64,000 nt of DNA, taken from positions 2,232,001 through 2,296,000 of the forward strand of contig NZ_CP087132.1 in assembly GCF_020911885.1 (NCBI RefSeq), read 5' to 3'. Below are positions 18,718 to 27,824 of the stretch, piece after piece (positions within the stretch are counted from its first letter, which is position 1; every line of letters begins with the position of its first letter). This stretch comes from Flavobacterium acetivorans (GTDB lineage Bacteria; Bacteroidota; Bacteroidia; Flavobacteriales; Flavobacteriaceae). The position numbers were made by a program, and so were the translations under genes. Under the pieces are notes generated by a model. That model made no database searches and was not told the origin of the DNA. It saw nothing but the letters and a program-made list of their open reading frames with translations.

Positions 18718-21700
18718 ATGAAAGGGAACATTACTTTAAAAATTAAAAATTTAATCCTCTTGTTGATCCTGGTTAGTTTTGCACCAATTGCGAATGCTCA
18801 ATTACAGACAGGTGACATTGCTTTTGTAGGAATTAATTCAGATACAAATCCCAATGAAATAGCTATCTTGACCTTAAGTTCCATAGCTAGTGGTCAAACA
18901 ATATTACTAACTGACTATGCATGGAATGGCTCTTCATTAGAAACAGGCAATAGTAGTGCTGAAGGTTTTATAACTTGGACCACTAATACAATAGTTCCTG
19001 CCGGAACGCTTATTAAGATTACGATAGGTTCAGGTGCAGTAATAGGTGGAGGTCTTTCGGACTTTGGTTCTGTCTCTGCTACTGGATGGAGTGCCGATGC
19101 GATTGCATCTGGTGGTGATAACTGGTTTGTCTTGCAAGGAAGTATTGCAGCTCCAACTTTTATTTATGCTTACGCTAATTGGAGTACATCCGCCTATGGA
19201 ACTAAAACTTGGCCAAGTACAGGTGTGACTTTCCCTAATGCTACTATTTCTTATTTACCGTCTAGTTTATCGAATGGCACAACAGCAAATATTCAGAGTG
19301 GAAGCCCTTTGTATCATTTTGATAATAATGTTTATACAGGAATCAAGTCAGGAACTAAAGCTGCTATTTTATTGGCAATTGCCGATTCAGCGAATTGGAG
19401 CGGAAGTGAAGTTGATACTGAAACTAAAGATCTAACACCTGGAGGTACAAATTTCCCCGGAGTAAATCCAATCTTTACTATTGGCTCGCCGGTAAGTATT
19501 TCTGGGCAGCCTTCTAATATTAGTACTTGTACCAATACTAATGCCTCCTTTTCCATAGTGGCTTCAAATGCAACTGGTTATCAGTGGCAGGTAAATGAAG
19601 GTAGCGGATTTACAAATATTGCTAATGGGGCACCTTATTCTGGCGCTACTACAACTACTTTAACTATCACAGCGGTAACAGCTGGAATGAGTGGTTATTC
19701 ATATCGCTGCGTCGTTAGTGGTGCAGATTCTGCTACCTCAAATTCAGGAACACTAACTGTTTCTAATACAATTGTTACTACAACTTCTCAAACCAATGTA
19801 TCCTGTAAGGGAGGCAGTAATGGTTCAGCAATCCTATCGGCTTCTGGCGGGATAGCACCTTATACCTACTCATGGTCCCCTTCTGGTGGTACAGCAGCAA
19901 CAGCTTCTGGTCTGAGTGCGCAAACATACACCGTTACCGTTACCGACAATATTGGATGTGTAAAAACCCATACAGTTATTATTACAGAACCAGCAGCTAC
20001 TCTTGTAGCAACAGCTGCCGCACAAACCAACGTATCTTGTTTTGGAGGCTCAAATGGTTCTGCTACAGTAGCTCTTACAGGAGGCACACCAAGTTACACT
20101 TATTCATGGTCACCTTCGGGAGGTACTGGCGCTACTGCTAGTGGCTTAACTACGGGCACTTATACTTGTACGGTTACTGATGCTAACGGTTGTACCGCTA
20201 CTCAAAGTTTTACGATAACGCAATCTACTGCTCTTGTAGTAACACCTGCTTCGCAAACCAATGTATCTTGTTTTGGAGGTTCAAATGGTTCAGCTGCTAT
20301 CAATACACCAACAGGCGGTGCGGGAGGATATACTTACGATTGGACTCCGGGAACACCAACAGGTGACGGAACTACTTCTGTTACAGGTTTAACAGCAGGA
20401 ACTTGGACATGTACTGTGACTGATGCTAATGGTTGTACTGAAACTCAAAGTTTTACGCTGACCCAACCTACTGCTATTACCGTAACACCTGCATCACAAA
20501 CGAATATCGCTTGTAATGGAGGTTCAACCGGTGCAGCTGCTATTAATACACCAACCGGTGGTGCCGGTGGATATACGTACGATTGGACTCCGGGAACTCC
20601 AACAGGTGACGGAACTACATCTGTAACAGGATTGAATGCTGGAACGTATACCATAAAGGTTACTGATGCCAACGGTTGTACCGCTACTCAAAGTTTTACG
20701 GTTACTCAGCCATCAGCTCTAGCTGTAACGCCAGCTTCACAAACCAATGTAAGTTGTTTTGGAGGAAGTAACGGAACTGCTACTGTAAGTGTATCAGGAG
20801 GAACAAGTGCTTACACGTATGCATGGTCTCCATCAGGAGGAACTGCTGCTACAGCCACAGGATTGAGTGCAGGAACGTATACCGTAACGGTTACCGATGC
20901 TAACGCATGTATCGCTACTCAAAGTTTTACGATCACGCAACCACCTGTTCTAGCCGTAACACCAGCTTCGCAAACCAATGTAAGTTGTTTTGGAGGAAGT
21001 AACGGATCTGCTACTGTAAGTGTATCAGGAGGAACAAGTGCTTATACGTATGCATGGTCTCCATCAGGAGGAACTACTGCTACAGCTTCAGGATTGAGTG
21101 CAGGAACGTATACCGTAACGGTTACCGATGCTAACGCATGTATCGCTACTCAAAGTTTTACGATCACGCAACCAGCTGTTCTAGCCGTAACACCAGCTTC
21201 GCAAACCAATGTAAGTTGTTTTGGAGGAAGTAACGGATCTGCTACTGTAAGTGTATCAGGAGGAACAAGTGCTTATACGTATGCATGGTCTCCATCAGGA
21301 GGAACCGCAGCGATAGCTACCGGACTTGCAGCTGGGACTTATACTGTAATTGTAACCGACGCTAACGGATGTACGGCTACTCAAAACTTTACAATTACGC
21401 AACCAACTGCTCTCGTTGCAACTGCTGCTACACAAACGAACGTTACTTGCAATGGAGGTGCTGACGGATCTGCTACGGTAAGTGTTTCAGGAGGTACAAG
21501 TGGATATACCTATGCATGGGCTCCAACAGGCGGAACGGCAGCTACTGCAACAGGACTAAGTGCTGGAACTTATACTGTAACTGTTACAGATGCTAATGGT
21601 TGTGTAACGACTCAAGGTTTTACCATTACACAGCCAACGGCAATTGGTTTTACGACAACTGTTTTATCTGGTTATGATTACAATACTGGATATAGTCAGA

Positions 21701-23784
21701 CTATTGTAGCTTCAGGAGGAACAGGGGCTAAAACGTATGCAGTTACAACGGGAAGTTTGCCTTCTGGCTTCAATCTATTACCAAATGGAGAGATAACAGG
21801 AACTTCAACTCAAATTGCTGCTAGTAATTTTACGGTTACTGCTACTGATGAAAATAATTGTATTACTACGCACGATTTTATACTAAAATTAAACCAAATA
21901 CCTATTACTGTAACTGCTACTGCATCTCAAACTAAAATTTACGGCGCAGCTGATCCTATTCTCATATATTTAGTTTCTCCAAATTTAGAAAACGGTGATA
22001 CATTTAGTGGAGCTTTATTAAGAGCTTCTGGTGAAGATATTGGCGATTACGCTATAAATGTAGGCACCCTTTCAGCTGGTTCTAAATATTTAATGACTTT
22101 TGTTGGTTCTAATTTCGCTATTACAGCTAAACCGATTACTGTTACAGCCGATGTTGCTCAAACAAAAGTGTACGGTACAGCTGATCCTGTATTTACTTAT
22201 TCAGTTGCGCCAAGTTTAGTTAGTGGAGATTCGTTTACTGGAAACCTAACACGAGTAGCGGGACAAAACATTGGTAATTATGCAATTGAAAAAGGAAGTT
22301 TAAGTGCAGGTAATAATTACGACATTACTTATGTAAGTAAAGATTTCGCTATTACAGCTAAACCGATTACCATTACAGCCGATGCTTCACAAACTAAAGT
22401 GTACGGTACAGCAGATCCTGTGTTTACTTATTCAGTTGTTCCAAGTTTAGTTAGTGGGGATTCGTTTACTGGAAACCTAACACGAGTAGCGGGTCAAAAC
22501 ATTGGTAATTATGCAATTGAAAAAGGAAGTTTAAGTGTAGGTAGCAATTACGACATTACTTATATAAGCAACGATTTTGCTATTACTGCTAAACCAATTA
22601 CTGTTATAGCCGATACTGCTCAAACCAAAGTCTACGGTGCAGCTAATCCTATTTATACTTATACAGTTTCGCCGAGTTTGGTAGGAAGTGATGCATTTAC
22701 AGGAGCATTAACTAGAGCTGTAGGAGAAAATATTGGAACTTATGCTATCACACAAGGAAGTTTGAGTGCCGGTTCAAATTACAGTATCAATTATGTTAGT
22801 GAAGACTTTGCTATTACGGCCAAGCCAATAACAGTTACAGCGAATCCTTCTCAAACCAAAGTTTACGGTACGGCTGATCCTGTTTTTGCTTATTCAGTTT
22901 CGCCGAGTTTAGTAGGAAGTGATGCATTTACAGGATCTTTGACAAGAGCTGCTGGAGAGAATGTTGGGACTTATGCAATAGGACAAGGAAATTTAAGTGC
23001 TGGTTCAAATTATACAATTGATTATGTTGGTACTACTTTTAGTATTACTAAAGCAGATCAGTTAATTAGTTGGAATCAAGTTCTGTCTTTAGGTTGTGAT
23101 GGCGAGACTACAGTACTTTTAACAGCTAGTTCTAGTAGTGGTTTAGCAGTGAGTTATGCCTCTTCCGATAGTAATATCGCAACAATTTCAAATGGTTTAT
23201 TAGTCACTAATAATTATGGTTCAGCCATAATTACAAGCTCACAAGCGGGTAATGCTAATTATAATGCTGCAGCAGTAGTAGAATTAGCAGTTGTAAATAG
23301 TCAGCCTAATTTAATTAGAAAACAATTTGAAAATATTATATTCTTTGATAATAGTTCTAATAGTTTTAAATCCTATAGTTGGTATAAAAATGGAGTTTTA
23401 GTTCCAGGTCAAACGGCCCAATACTTTAAAGAAAGTGGTGCTTTAAATGGGATCTATCATGCAGTGGCCACCAAATTGGACGGAACATTAATTACTAGCT
23501 GTCCATTAATTTTATCTCCAACAGTAGAAGAGGAATATATAAAAATTGTACCTAATCCTGTTAAACCAGATGCAACTTATGAGCTTGTTACTAATGTATC
23601 GTCTTCAAGATTACAGAATGCACGTATTGAGGTATATGGTATAGGGGGATTATTGATAGAGAATAAAACTACTAGTCAAAACACAGTGAGTTTAAAAGCA
23701 CCAACTGTGGAAGGTATTTATATTGTGAAAATGACCTTGGCAAATGGTAAATATTTCACTAAAAATCTTTTAGTTAAAAATTAA
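18718..23784 (+). CDS. Giant T9SS-secreted adhesin with SprB and MBG repeats
   Basis: A 1688-residue surface protein. A Sec signal peptide covers residues 1-27. Residues 28-260 resemble a lamin-tail-like domain, and 265-350 an Ig-like domain. From about 355 to 975 there are eight SprB-type repeats (pattern QTNVSCFGGSNGSATVSVSGG, about 77 residues each). From about 1060 to 1440 there are five MBG domains (QTKVYGTADPVFTYSV). A Big-like segment precedes a type A T9SS sorting domain at about 1603-1688 (IVPNPVKPDATYELV and a final ANGKYFTKNLLVKN). SprB of F. johnsoniae is a gliding adhesin; this protein is smaller but of the same kind, so attachment or gliding is likely. Confidence 0.9.
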   Translation: MKGNITLKIKNLILLLILVSFAPIANAQLQTGDIAFVGINSDTNPNEIAILTLSSIASGQTILLTDYAWNGSSLETGNSSAEGFITWTTNTIVPAGTLIKITIGSGAVIGGGLSDFGSVSATGWSADAIASGGDNWFVLQGSIAAPTFIYAYANWSTSAYGTKTWPSTGVTFPNATISYLPSSLSNGTTANIQSGSPLYHFDNNVYTGIKSGTKAAILLAIADSANWSGSEVDTETKDLTPGGTNFPGVNPIFTIGSPVSISGQPSNISTCTNTNASFSIVASNATGYQWQVNEGSGFTNIANGAPYSGATTTTLTITAVTAGMSGYSYRCVVSGADSATSNSGTLTVSNTIVTTTSQTNVSCKGGSNGSAILSASGGIAPYTYSWSPSGGTAATASGLSAQTYTVTVTDNIGCVKTHTVIITEPAATLVATAAAQTNVSCFGGSNGSATVALTGGTPSYTYSWSPSGGTGATASGLTTGTYTCTVTDANGCTATQSFTITQSTALVVTPASQTNVSCFGGSNGSAAINTPTGGAGGYTYDWTPGTPTGDGTTSVTGLTAGTWTCTVTDANGCTETQSFTLTQPTAITVTPASQTNIACNGGSTGAAAINTPTGGAGGYTYDWTPGTPTGDGTTSVTGLNAGTYTIKVTDANGCTATQSFTVTQPSALAVTPASQTNVSCFGGSNGTATVSVSGGTSAYTYAWSPSGGTAATATGLSAGTYTVTVTDANACIATQSFTITQPPVLAVTPASQTNVSCFGGSNGSATVSVSGGTSAYTYAWSPSGGTTATASGLSAGTYTVTVTDANACIATQSFTITQPAVLAVTPASQTNVSCFGGSNGSATVSVSGGTSAYTYAWSPSGGTAAIATGLAAGTYTVIVTDANGCTATQNFTITQPTALVATAATQTNVTCNGGADGSATVSVSGGTSGYTYAWAPTGGTAATATGLSAGTYTVTVTDANGCVTTQGFTITQPTAIGFTTTVLSGYDYNTGYSQTIVASGGTGAKTYAVTTGSLPSGFNLLPNGEITGTSTQIAASNFTVTATDENNCITTHDFILKLNQIPITVTATASQTKIYGAADPILIYLVSPNLENGDTFSGALLRASGEDIGDYAINVGTLSAGSKYLMTFVGSNFAITAKPITVTADVAQTKVYGTADPVFTYSVAPSLVSGDSFTGNLTRVAGQNIGNYAIEKGSLSAGNNYDITYVSKDFAITAKPITITADASQTKVYGTADPVFTYSVVPSLVSGDSFTGNLTRVAGQNIGNYAIEKGSLSVGSNYDITYISNDFAITAKPITVIADTAQTKVYGAANPIYTYTVSPSLVGSDAFTGALTRAVGENIGTYAITQGSLSAGSNYSINYVSEDFAITAKPITVTANPSQTKVYGTADPVFAYSVSPSLVGSDAFTGSLTRAAGENVGTYAIGQGNLSAGSNYTIDYVGTTFSITKADQLISWNQVLSLGCDGETTVLLTASSSSGLAVSYASSDSNIATISNGLLVTNNYGSAIITSSQAGNANYNAAAVVELAVVNSQPNLIRKQFENIIFFDNSSNSFKSYSWYKNGVLVPGQTAQYFKESGALNGIYHAVATKLDGTLITSCPLILSPTVEEEYIKIVPNPVKPDATYELVTNVSSSRLQNARIEVYGIGGLLIENKTTSQNTVSLKAPTVEGIYIVKMTLANGKYFTKNLLVKN
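20728..21414 (+). repeat. Near-identical 231-bp tandem repeats inside the adhesin gene
   Basis: Three consecutive units have a 231-bp period (77 codons). For example, the stretch starting TAGCCGTAACACCAGC occurs at 20951 and again at 21182, and the flanking ~150 bases are almost identical. Earlier and later units are more diverged. Such identity points to recent duplication or homogenisation. Confidence 0.85.
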
Positions 23785-23801
23785 ATAATGTCGAGTATGA
23801 A

Positions 23802-23827
23802 ATCCTCATTTTTTTATAAATGAGGAT
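23802..23827 (+). terminator. Hairpin after the adhesin gene
   Basis: ATCCTCATTT at 23802-23811 pairs with AAATGAGGAT at 23818-23827. No T-run follows, so it may be a weak terminator or an mRNA stabilising stem between the adhesin and barrel genes. Confidence 0.45.
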
Positions 23828-23855
23828 GGATTATTCTAATAACAAAAATATACAG

Positions 23856-24689
23856 ATGAAATTTAATATTAAAAACATAATAGGAGCTGCAGCCTTCCTG
23901 ATTTCTCAAGGGATGGCTGCTCAGTTTTATATAGGTGCCCAAGCAGGCATTGGGAATATTCAAAGCGATTTCAAAGGTACCGTGGCTGGTTATGAACTTG
24001 GTGGAGCAATAAAAGCGGGTTATATTTATTCTTTAAGCAATCATATCGGAATTGGGTCAGGTGTTGAGTTTTCTCAATACAAACAGGATGTTTTTTTAAG
24101 CAATTCCTCAGTCACACTAAGTAACTATGAAATTGATCCTTCAGGTTCCGCTTTTGTTTATGATGTTACTACGGCTAATTATAAGGAAAAGCAAACACTA
24201 CATGCTATCCAAGTTCCACTTTTTTTGCAATATAAAACAAATATAAATAAAGGGATTGATTTTAATTTTAGAGCAGGAGCTAAATACTTTTTGCCTGTAA
24301 ATTATAAAATAAAAGCAACAGCAAATAATGTAATTGGGACTGCATATTATCCAGACGTTAATTTGACTATTGATAATTTACCAGAATATGGTTTTGGAGT
24401 CAATAGTGATTATTCCGCTACTGGAGAATACCAAACTAAGGGCATTATAATGAGTATGTTTGAATTGGGTTTTACATTTGATATGGGAACAAAGAACGCA
24501 TTATATGCAGCAATGTTTCTTGAAAACGGTTATGGTTCCATTCTCGACCAAGAAAAAGATGAATCTTATATAGGTTATAACCCAACATCTGTTGTAGATA
24601 GGAAAGCTAATGGATTGTATAGTACTGATAAAAATGCAAAAATTAAAGCTGTTGCCTTTGGAGTTACACTAGGATGGAATTTTAAATAA
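23856..24689 (+). CDS. Outer-membrane beta-barrel protein (PorT-like fold)
   Basis: A 277-residue protein. ATG 23856 was chosen because it places a Sec signal peptide (MKFNIKNIIGAAAFLISQGM, AAQ) at the N terminus; the in-frame ATG at 23820 lies inside the preceding hairpin. The mature part alternates polar and aromatic residues typical of an 8-10 strand barrel (FYIGAQAGIGNIQSDF at the start, AVAFGVTLGWNFK at the end). Barrel proteins often neighbour T9SS adhesin genes, where PorP/SprF-like partners help anchoring; this one looks like the generic OMP_b-brl class, so such a role is only suggested by position. Confidence 0.75.
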   Translation: MKFNIKNIIGAAAFLISQGMAAQFYIGAQAGIGNIQSDFKGTVAGYELGGAIKAGYIYSLSNHIGIGSGVEFSQYKQDVFLSNSSVTLSNYEIDPSGSAFVYDVTTANYKEKQTLHAIQVPLFLQYKTNINKGIDFNFRAGAKYFLPVNYKIKATANNVIGTAYYPDVNLTIDNLPEYGFGVNSDYSATGEYQTKGIIMSMFELGFTFDMGTKNALYAAMFLENGYGSILDQEKDESYIGYNPTSVVDRKANGLYSTDKNAKIKAVAFGVTLGWNFK

Positions 24690-24711
24690 ATCTAACTTTT
24701 TAAAATTATAC

Positions 24712-24745
24712 AAAAGGTCTTGACTAATAGTTAAGGCCTTTTTTT
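24712..24745 (+). terminator. Terminator after the barrel gene
   Basis: AAAAGGTCTTGACT at 24712-24725 pairs with AGTTAAGGCCTTTT (12 of 14 positions), continuing into a T-run ending at 24745. Confidence 0.78.
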
Positions 24746-24840
24746 ATAGCTTTCTTTTCAAACAGTTTATGAGTACTAATTCTCCTTAAGTACTGTTTGT
24801 ACAGATTTTAAAAAGTTGTTTTTTAATGAAAGGCGGAGGG

Positions 24841-24914
24841 GCAATTTGAATAGGAATCAGGTGCTCACTTTAAATTGTAATTTAAAAATCAATATCACTG
24901 GAATTTACATTCAG
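24841..24914 (-). mobile_element. Solo remnant of an IS21-family terminus
   Basis: This non-coding stretch closely matches the reverse complement of the left end of the IS21 element at 52664. Shared pieces include GGAATCAGGTGCTCACTTTA, AATATCACTGGAATTT and a degenerate TTTGAATAGGAATC. Other positions have drifted, including loss of the TGACCACC repeats. It appears to be the only surviving piece of an older IS21 copy. The rest of the 24746-24964 gap holds nothing I recognise. Confidence 0.7.
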
Positions 24915-24964
24915 TAAAAGAAAGAGTCCCTAAAAAGTATTTCTTTAAATATTTAAAAAACGTA

Positions 24965-25885
24965 TTAAATCCATTCCGAAGTTTGCTTATAGTTGTCTGG
25001 TAAATAAGTAAGGTATTGTACCATTCTGGGAGCAGAACCGTGATTGGGTGTGGCACAATGAGGTAATGCCTGGTGCCAAATAATGAAATCTCCAGCGTTT
25101 CCGATCACAGCAGTGGGCTTTAGTGTTTCAACAGCCACTTTTCTTGGATTTTCATTAGGCAACAACTCACTTAGCCAATTCTCAATATGGTGGTGAAATC
25201 CTGCAACACAATGAAATGCACCCTCTTTTTCCCCACAGTCCGTCAGATAAAGAAGTCCTTGTAGCCCAAAAGGGATAGGCAGTTTTAAACTTACATCCCA
25301 GTGAAGCGAACTTCCTAAGAACCGAAAATATTCATTTTCAGGAGGATTAAAACTTACCTTATCGATCGTTTTATAGATCTTTGTGGTGCCATAAAGTTGC
25401 TGATAGGCTTTTTGAATTCGCAATGATTGCCTGTTTTTATTCAGCGTGGGATGATTTGAAAAAGTGAGCATCAGACCTCTCTGTTCTTCGTTTTGTTTGT
25501 ACCAAGTCTCTTTTTGGTTGGGATCCATCCCTAAAAATTCCCAAATGGCTTGTTGGGTTGCCTCACATTCTGATTTAGATATGGCATTTTTCACGACTAC
25601 ATACCCGTTTTTATCCCAAAAAGCTAGATCTTCCTCATAAAGAACATCTTCAGAGATAGTTTGCTCCGCTGTAGAAATATCTTTTTGATTTTTTACAATC
25701 CATTCTTTAAAAGAATCCAAACTGGGTTTCTCAAAATATAGATAACGAAGCGTATCTTCCATACTGATACCCAAGCGGTACAATGATTCAATTTCCTTAT
25801 TCCAAGAGCAATTTTCACCAGAAACAGTTGTTTTTTCAGGGTGTAATGTTCGTTCCCAGAGTTTCTCAATATTGGTTGACGGCAT
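24965..25885 (-). CDS. Phytanoyl-CoA dioxygenase (PhyH) family protein
   Basis: A 306-residue 2-oxoglutarate/Fe(II) oxygenase. The facial triad is visible: H195-W-D197 in SSLHWDVSLKL and the distal H276 in WHQALPHCATP. The 2-oxoglutarate-binding R287 is in GSAPRMVQYLTY. The N-terminal ~85 residues are helical and precede the PhyH core (FWDKNGYVVVKNAISKSECE). PhyH enzymes hydroxylate lipids, amino acids or secondary metabolites; the substrate here is unknown. It lies close to the hydroxylase/sulfotransferase block, but an IS relic sits between it and the barrel gene, so co-function is uncertain. Confidence 0.82.
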   Translation of the reverse strand: MPSTNIEKLWERTLHPEKTTVSGENCSWNKEIESLYRLGISMEDTLRYLYFEKPSLDSFKEWIVKNQKDISTAEQTISEDVLYEEDLAFWDKNGYVVVKNAISKSECEATQQAIWEFLGMDPNQKETWYKQNEEQRGLMLTFSNHPTLNKNRQSLRIQKAYQQLYGTTKIYKTIDKVSFNPPENEYFRFLGSSLHWDVSLKLPIPFGLQGLLYLTDCGEKEGAFHCVAGFHHHIENWLSELLPNENPRKVAVETLKPTAVIGNAGDFIIWHQALPHCATPNHGSAPRMVQYLTYLPDNYKQTSEWI

Positions 25886-26015
25886 AAGGCTGTGTTTAGA
25901 TTGTTCTCAAAAAACAATAAAGAATAATAGTACGAATTATTTTTTAGTATTGAAAATTTTGGACATGCTAACTTAGCCGACACAATAAGTTAAGAATAAA
26001 TCTTAATTTTAACTT

Positions 26016-26315
26016 ATGAAAAAAGTCCGTAAAATTTATGATGCAAGTTTTAAAGAACAGGCAGTTCAACTGAGCTATGACAGAACCAATGTTTCAGAGC
26101 TTGCAAGAGAATTAGGTATAACACCCCCACAATTATATAAATGGCGCAAAGAATTTGAGACCTTTGGAGAAGGAAGTTTTCCTGGAAAAGGAAATTTAAA
26201 ACAAACTCCAGAGCAAGCAAAAATTCACGAATTAGAGAAAAAGCTCAAAGATGCAGAGTTGGAACGCGATATATTAAAAAAAGCAATCGGCATTTTTTCC
26301 AAGAGCGGTCGATGA
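26016..26315 (+). CDS. IS3-family transposase OrfA (copy 1)
   Basis: A 99-residue HTH protein (DASFKEQAVQLSYDRTNVSE, then LARELGITPPQLYKWRKEF) with a C-terminal leucine-zipper-like coiled coil (ELEKKLKDAELERDILKKA). It binds the IS ends as the N-terminal half of the transposase. Its TGA overlaps the orfB ATG (ATGA at 26312). Intact here, but the element's orfB is broken. Confidence 0.9.
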   Translation: MKKVRKIYDASFKEQAVQLSYDRTNVSELARELGITPPQLYKWRKEFETFGEGSFPGKGNLKQTPEQAKIHELEKKLKDAELERDILKKAIGIFSKSGR

Positions 26316-26616
26316 AATACTGTTTCATTAAAAAGAATGAAAAAATATTTCCGATTGAAAAAATGTGTCGTGTTTTAGAAATCAGTACAGGAAGTTTTTA
26401 TCGCTGGAGAAGAGCAAATATAACAATTGCTCAAAAAAGGATAATTGCTTTAAAAGAACAGATAGAGAAAATTTATTTTGAGTCCAAACAACGCTATGGA
26501 AGTCCCAGAATAGCAATAGAACTCCAGTGTTTAGGATATCAAATATCCAGAATAACGGTAGCTAAGTGTTTTGACCCCTATAAAACAAGAGTAATATTCT
26601 AAATTTCGATTTTTAA

Positions 26617-27513
26617 TTACGCGGTTAATTTTTTCATTATTATTAGATGTTTATCTAAGTTCCATTTCTCCATAGGAGTAATTCTTCCTAAGAGTCCGTG
26701 AAGTCGTTCATTGTTGTAAAACGACACAAATCTTTTCAATATCTGTTGGATCGCTCCAAAAGTGCGATAGTCGAATCTGGAAAATACTTCCTTCTTCAAG
26801 ATGCCATGATAGGCTTCTATATGAGCATTTTCTTCAGGTGTTGCAACGTGTGTAAATTCTTGCTGCACACCTATTAAGCCTAAATACTCGCGGACACTTT
26901 TAGCTATAAATTGACTACCATTATCACTCCTAATAACTACACTTTCAGGATAATTATATTCGTCAAAGAGTGTCGAGAGTAAGTCTATAACATGATTTTG
27001 CTTTATATTGAAAGAAAAATAATCCTTTAAAATTCTTCGTGTATGAACATCAATTATAGATAGCAAATAAGCGTTTTTACCAACATTTGGTACCCACACC
27101 ATTTTAATATCCATTTCTAAACATTGCAATGGTCTGGAAGTATAAACCTTCCTAAATTTCACAAACTTACGTCCAGAACCACTTCTATTAATTCTATTCT
27201 CGAGTTTTAAAAGACCTTCTTCTTTCATAATTCGGTATAGTTTTTTATGATTTATTAGGTAGCCATCTCTATTTAGATATTTGGTCATCAACCGATAACC
27301 ACAATCTATAAATTCGTGTTTTAAAATATCTTTAATAGACTTTACAACAACTGATTGGCTTACAAAACCATTTTTTTGATGAAAGGTCGCTACCGTCGGA
27401 TGATTACCTTTCTTTCCAAAACTACGTTGTCTATAATAGCTACTAGTAACGATACCTACCATCTTTATGATTTTAGCCTTGCTACACTTATGCTTTTCAT
27501 AAATATAGTTCAC
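26617..27513 (-). CDS. IS3-family transposase OrfB of the nested element
   Basis: A 298-residue integrase-core transposase. HTH_21 lies in residues 10-110. The DDE catalytic triad is visible in LEMDIKMVWVPN, VIRSDNGSQF and EENAHIEAYHG. The start overlaps the orfA stop by one base (TAATG arrangement). Length and triad are complete, so it may be functional. Its sequence is clearly different from the OrfB of the host element. Confidence 0.9.
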   Translation of the reverse strand: MNYIYEKHKCSKAKIIKMVGIVTSSYYRQRSFGKKGNHPTVATFHQKNGFVSQSVVVKSIKDILKHEFIDCGYRLMTKYLNRDGYLINHKKLYRIMKEEGLLKLENRINRSGSGRKFVKFRKVYTSRPLQCLEMDIKMVWVPNVGKNAYLLSIIDVHTRRILKDYFSFNIKQNHVIDLLSTLFDEYNYPESVVIRSDNGSQFIAKSVREYLGLIGVQQEFTHVATPEENAHIEAYHGILKKEVFSRFDYRTFGAIQQILKRFVSFYNNERLHGLLGRITPMEKWNLDKHLIIMKKLTA

Positions 27514-27824
27514 TAAATCTTTCTTGGATCCGATGTCCCAAACTTTTTTTTTAAAAGCTCCCTTTGTACCTCTAATTCTATTTCTTTATTGCTTAGTAGC
27601 TTGCGTAGAATGCGATTTTCCTCTTCTGCCTCTTTTAGCTCTTTGCTCTTAGTGTCATAGGTAACTTTTAAGCCAGCCTCTCCTTTGTGCTCAAACTTCT
27701 TCTTCCAACTATATAAGCTTCCTGTACTTACGCCATACTTACGACAGGCCTCTACAATACCCATATCTTCTGAAGCAGTTATTATTTCTAGCTTCTGAGT
27801 TAAAGTCCATTTCTTGTATTTCAT
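27513..27824 (-). CDS. IS3-family transposase OrfA of the nested element
   Basis: A 103-residue HTH_Tnp_1-type protein (KYKKWTLTQKLEIITASED, then ACRKYGVSTGSLYSWKKKF) with a C-terminal coiled coil (EAEEENRILRKLLSNKEIEL). It is directly upstream of its orfB. Complete. Confidence 0.88.
   Translation of the reverse strand: MKYKKWTLTQKLEIITASEDMGIVEACRKYGVSTGSLYSWKKKFEHKGEAGLKVTYDTKSKELKEAEEENRILRKLLSNKEIELEVQRELLKKKFGTSDPRKI

Noticed and set aside
20724..21640. Possible CRISPR-like repeats
   Set aside because: The repeats are in-frame 231-bp coding units of SprB type, not short repeats with unique spacers.
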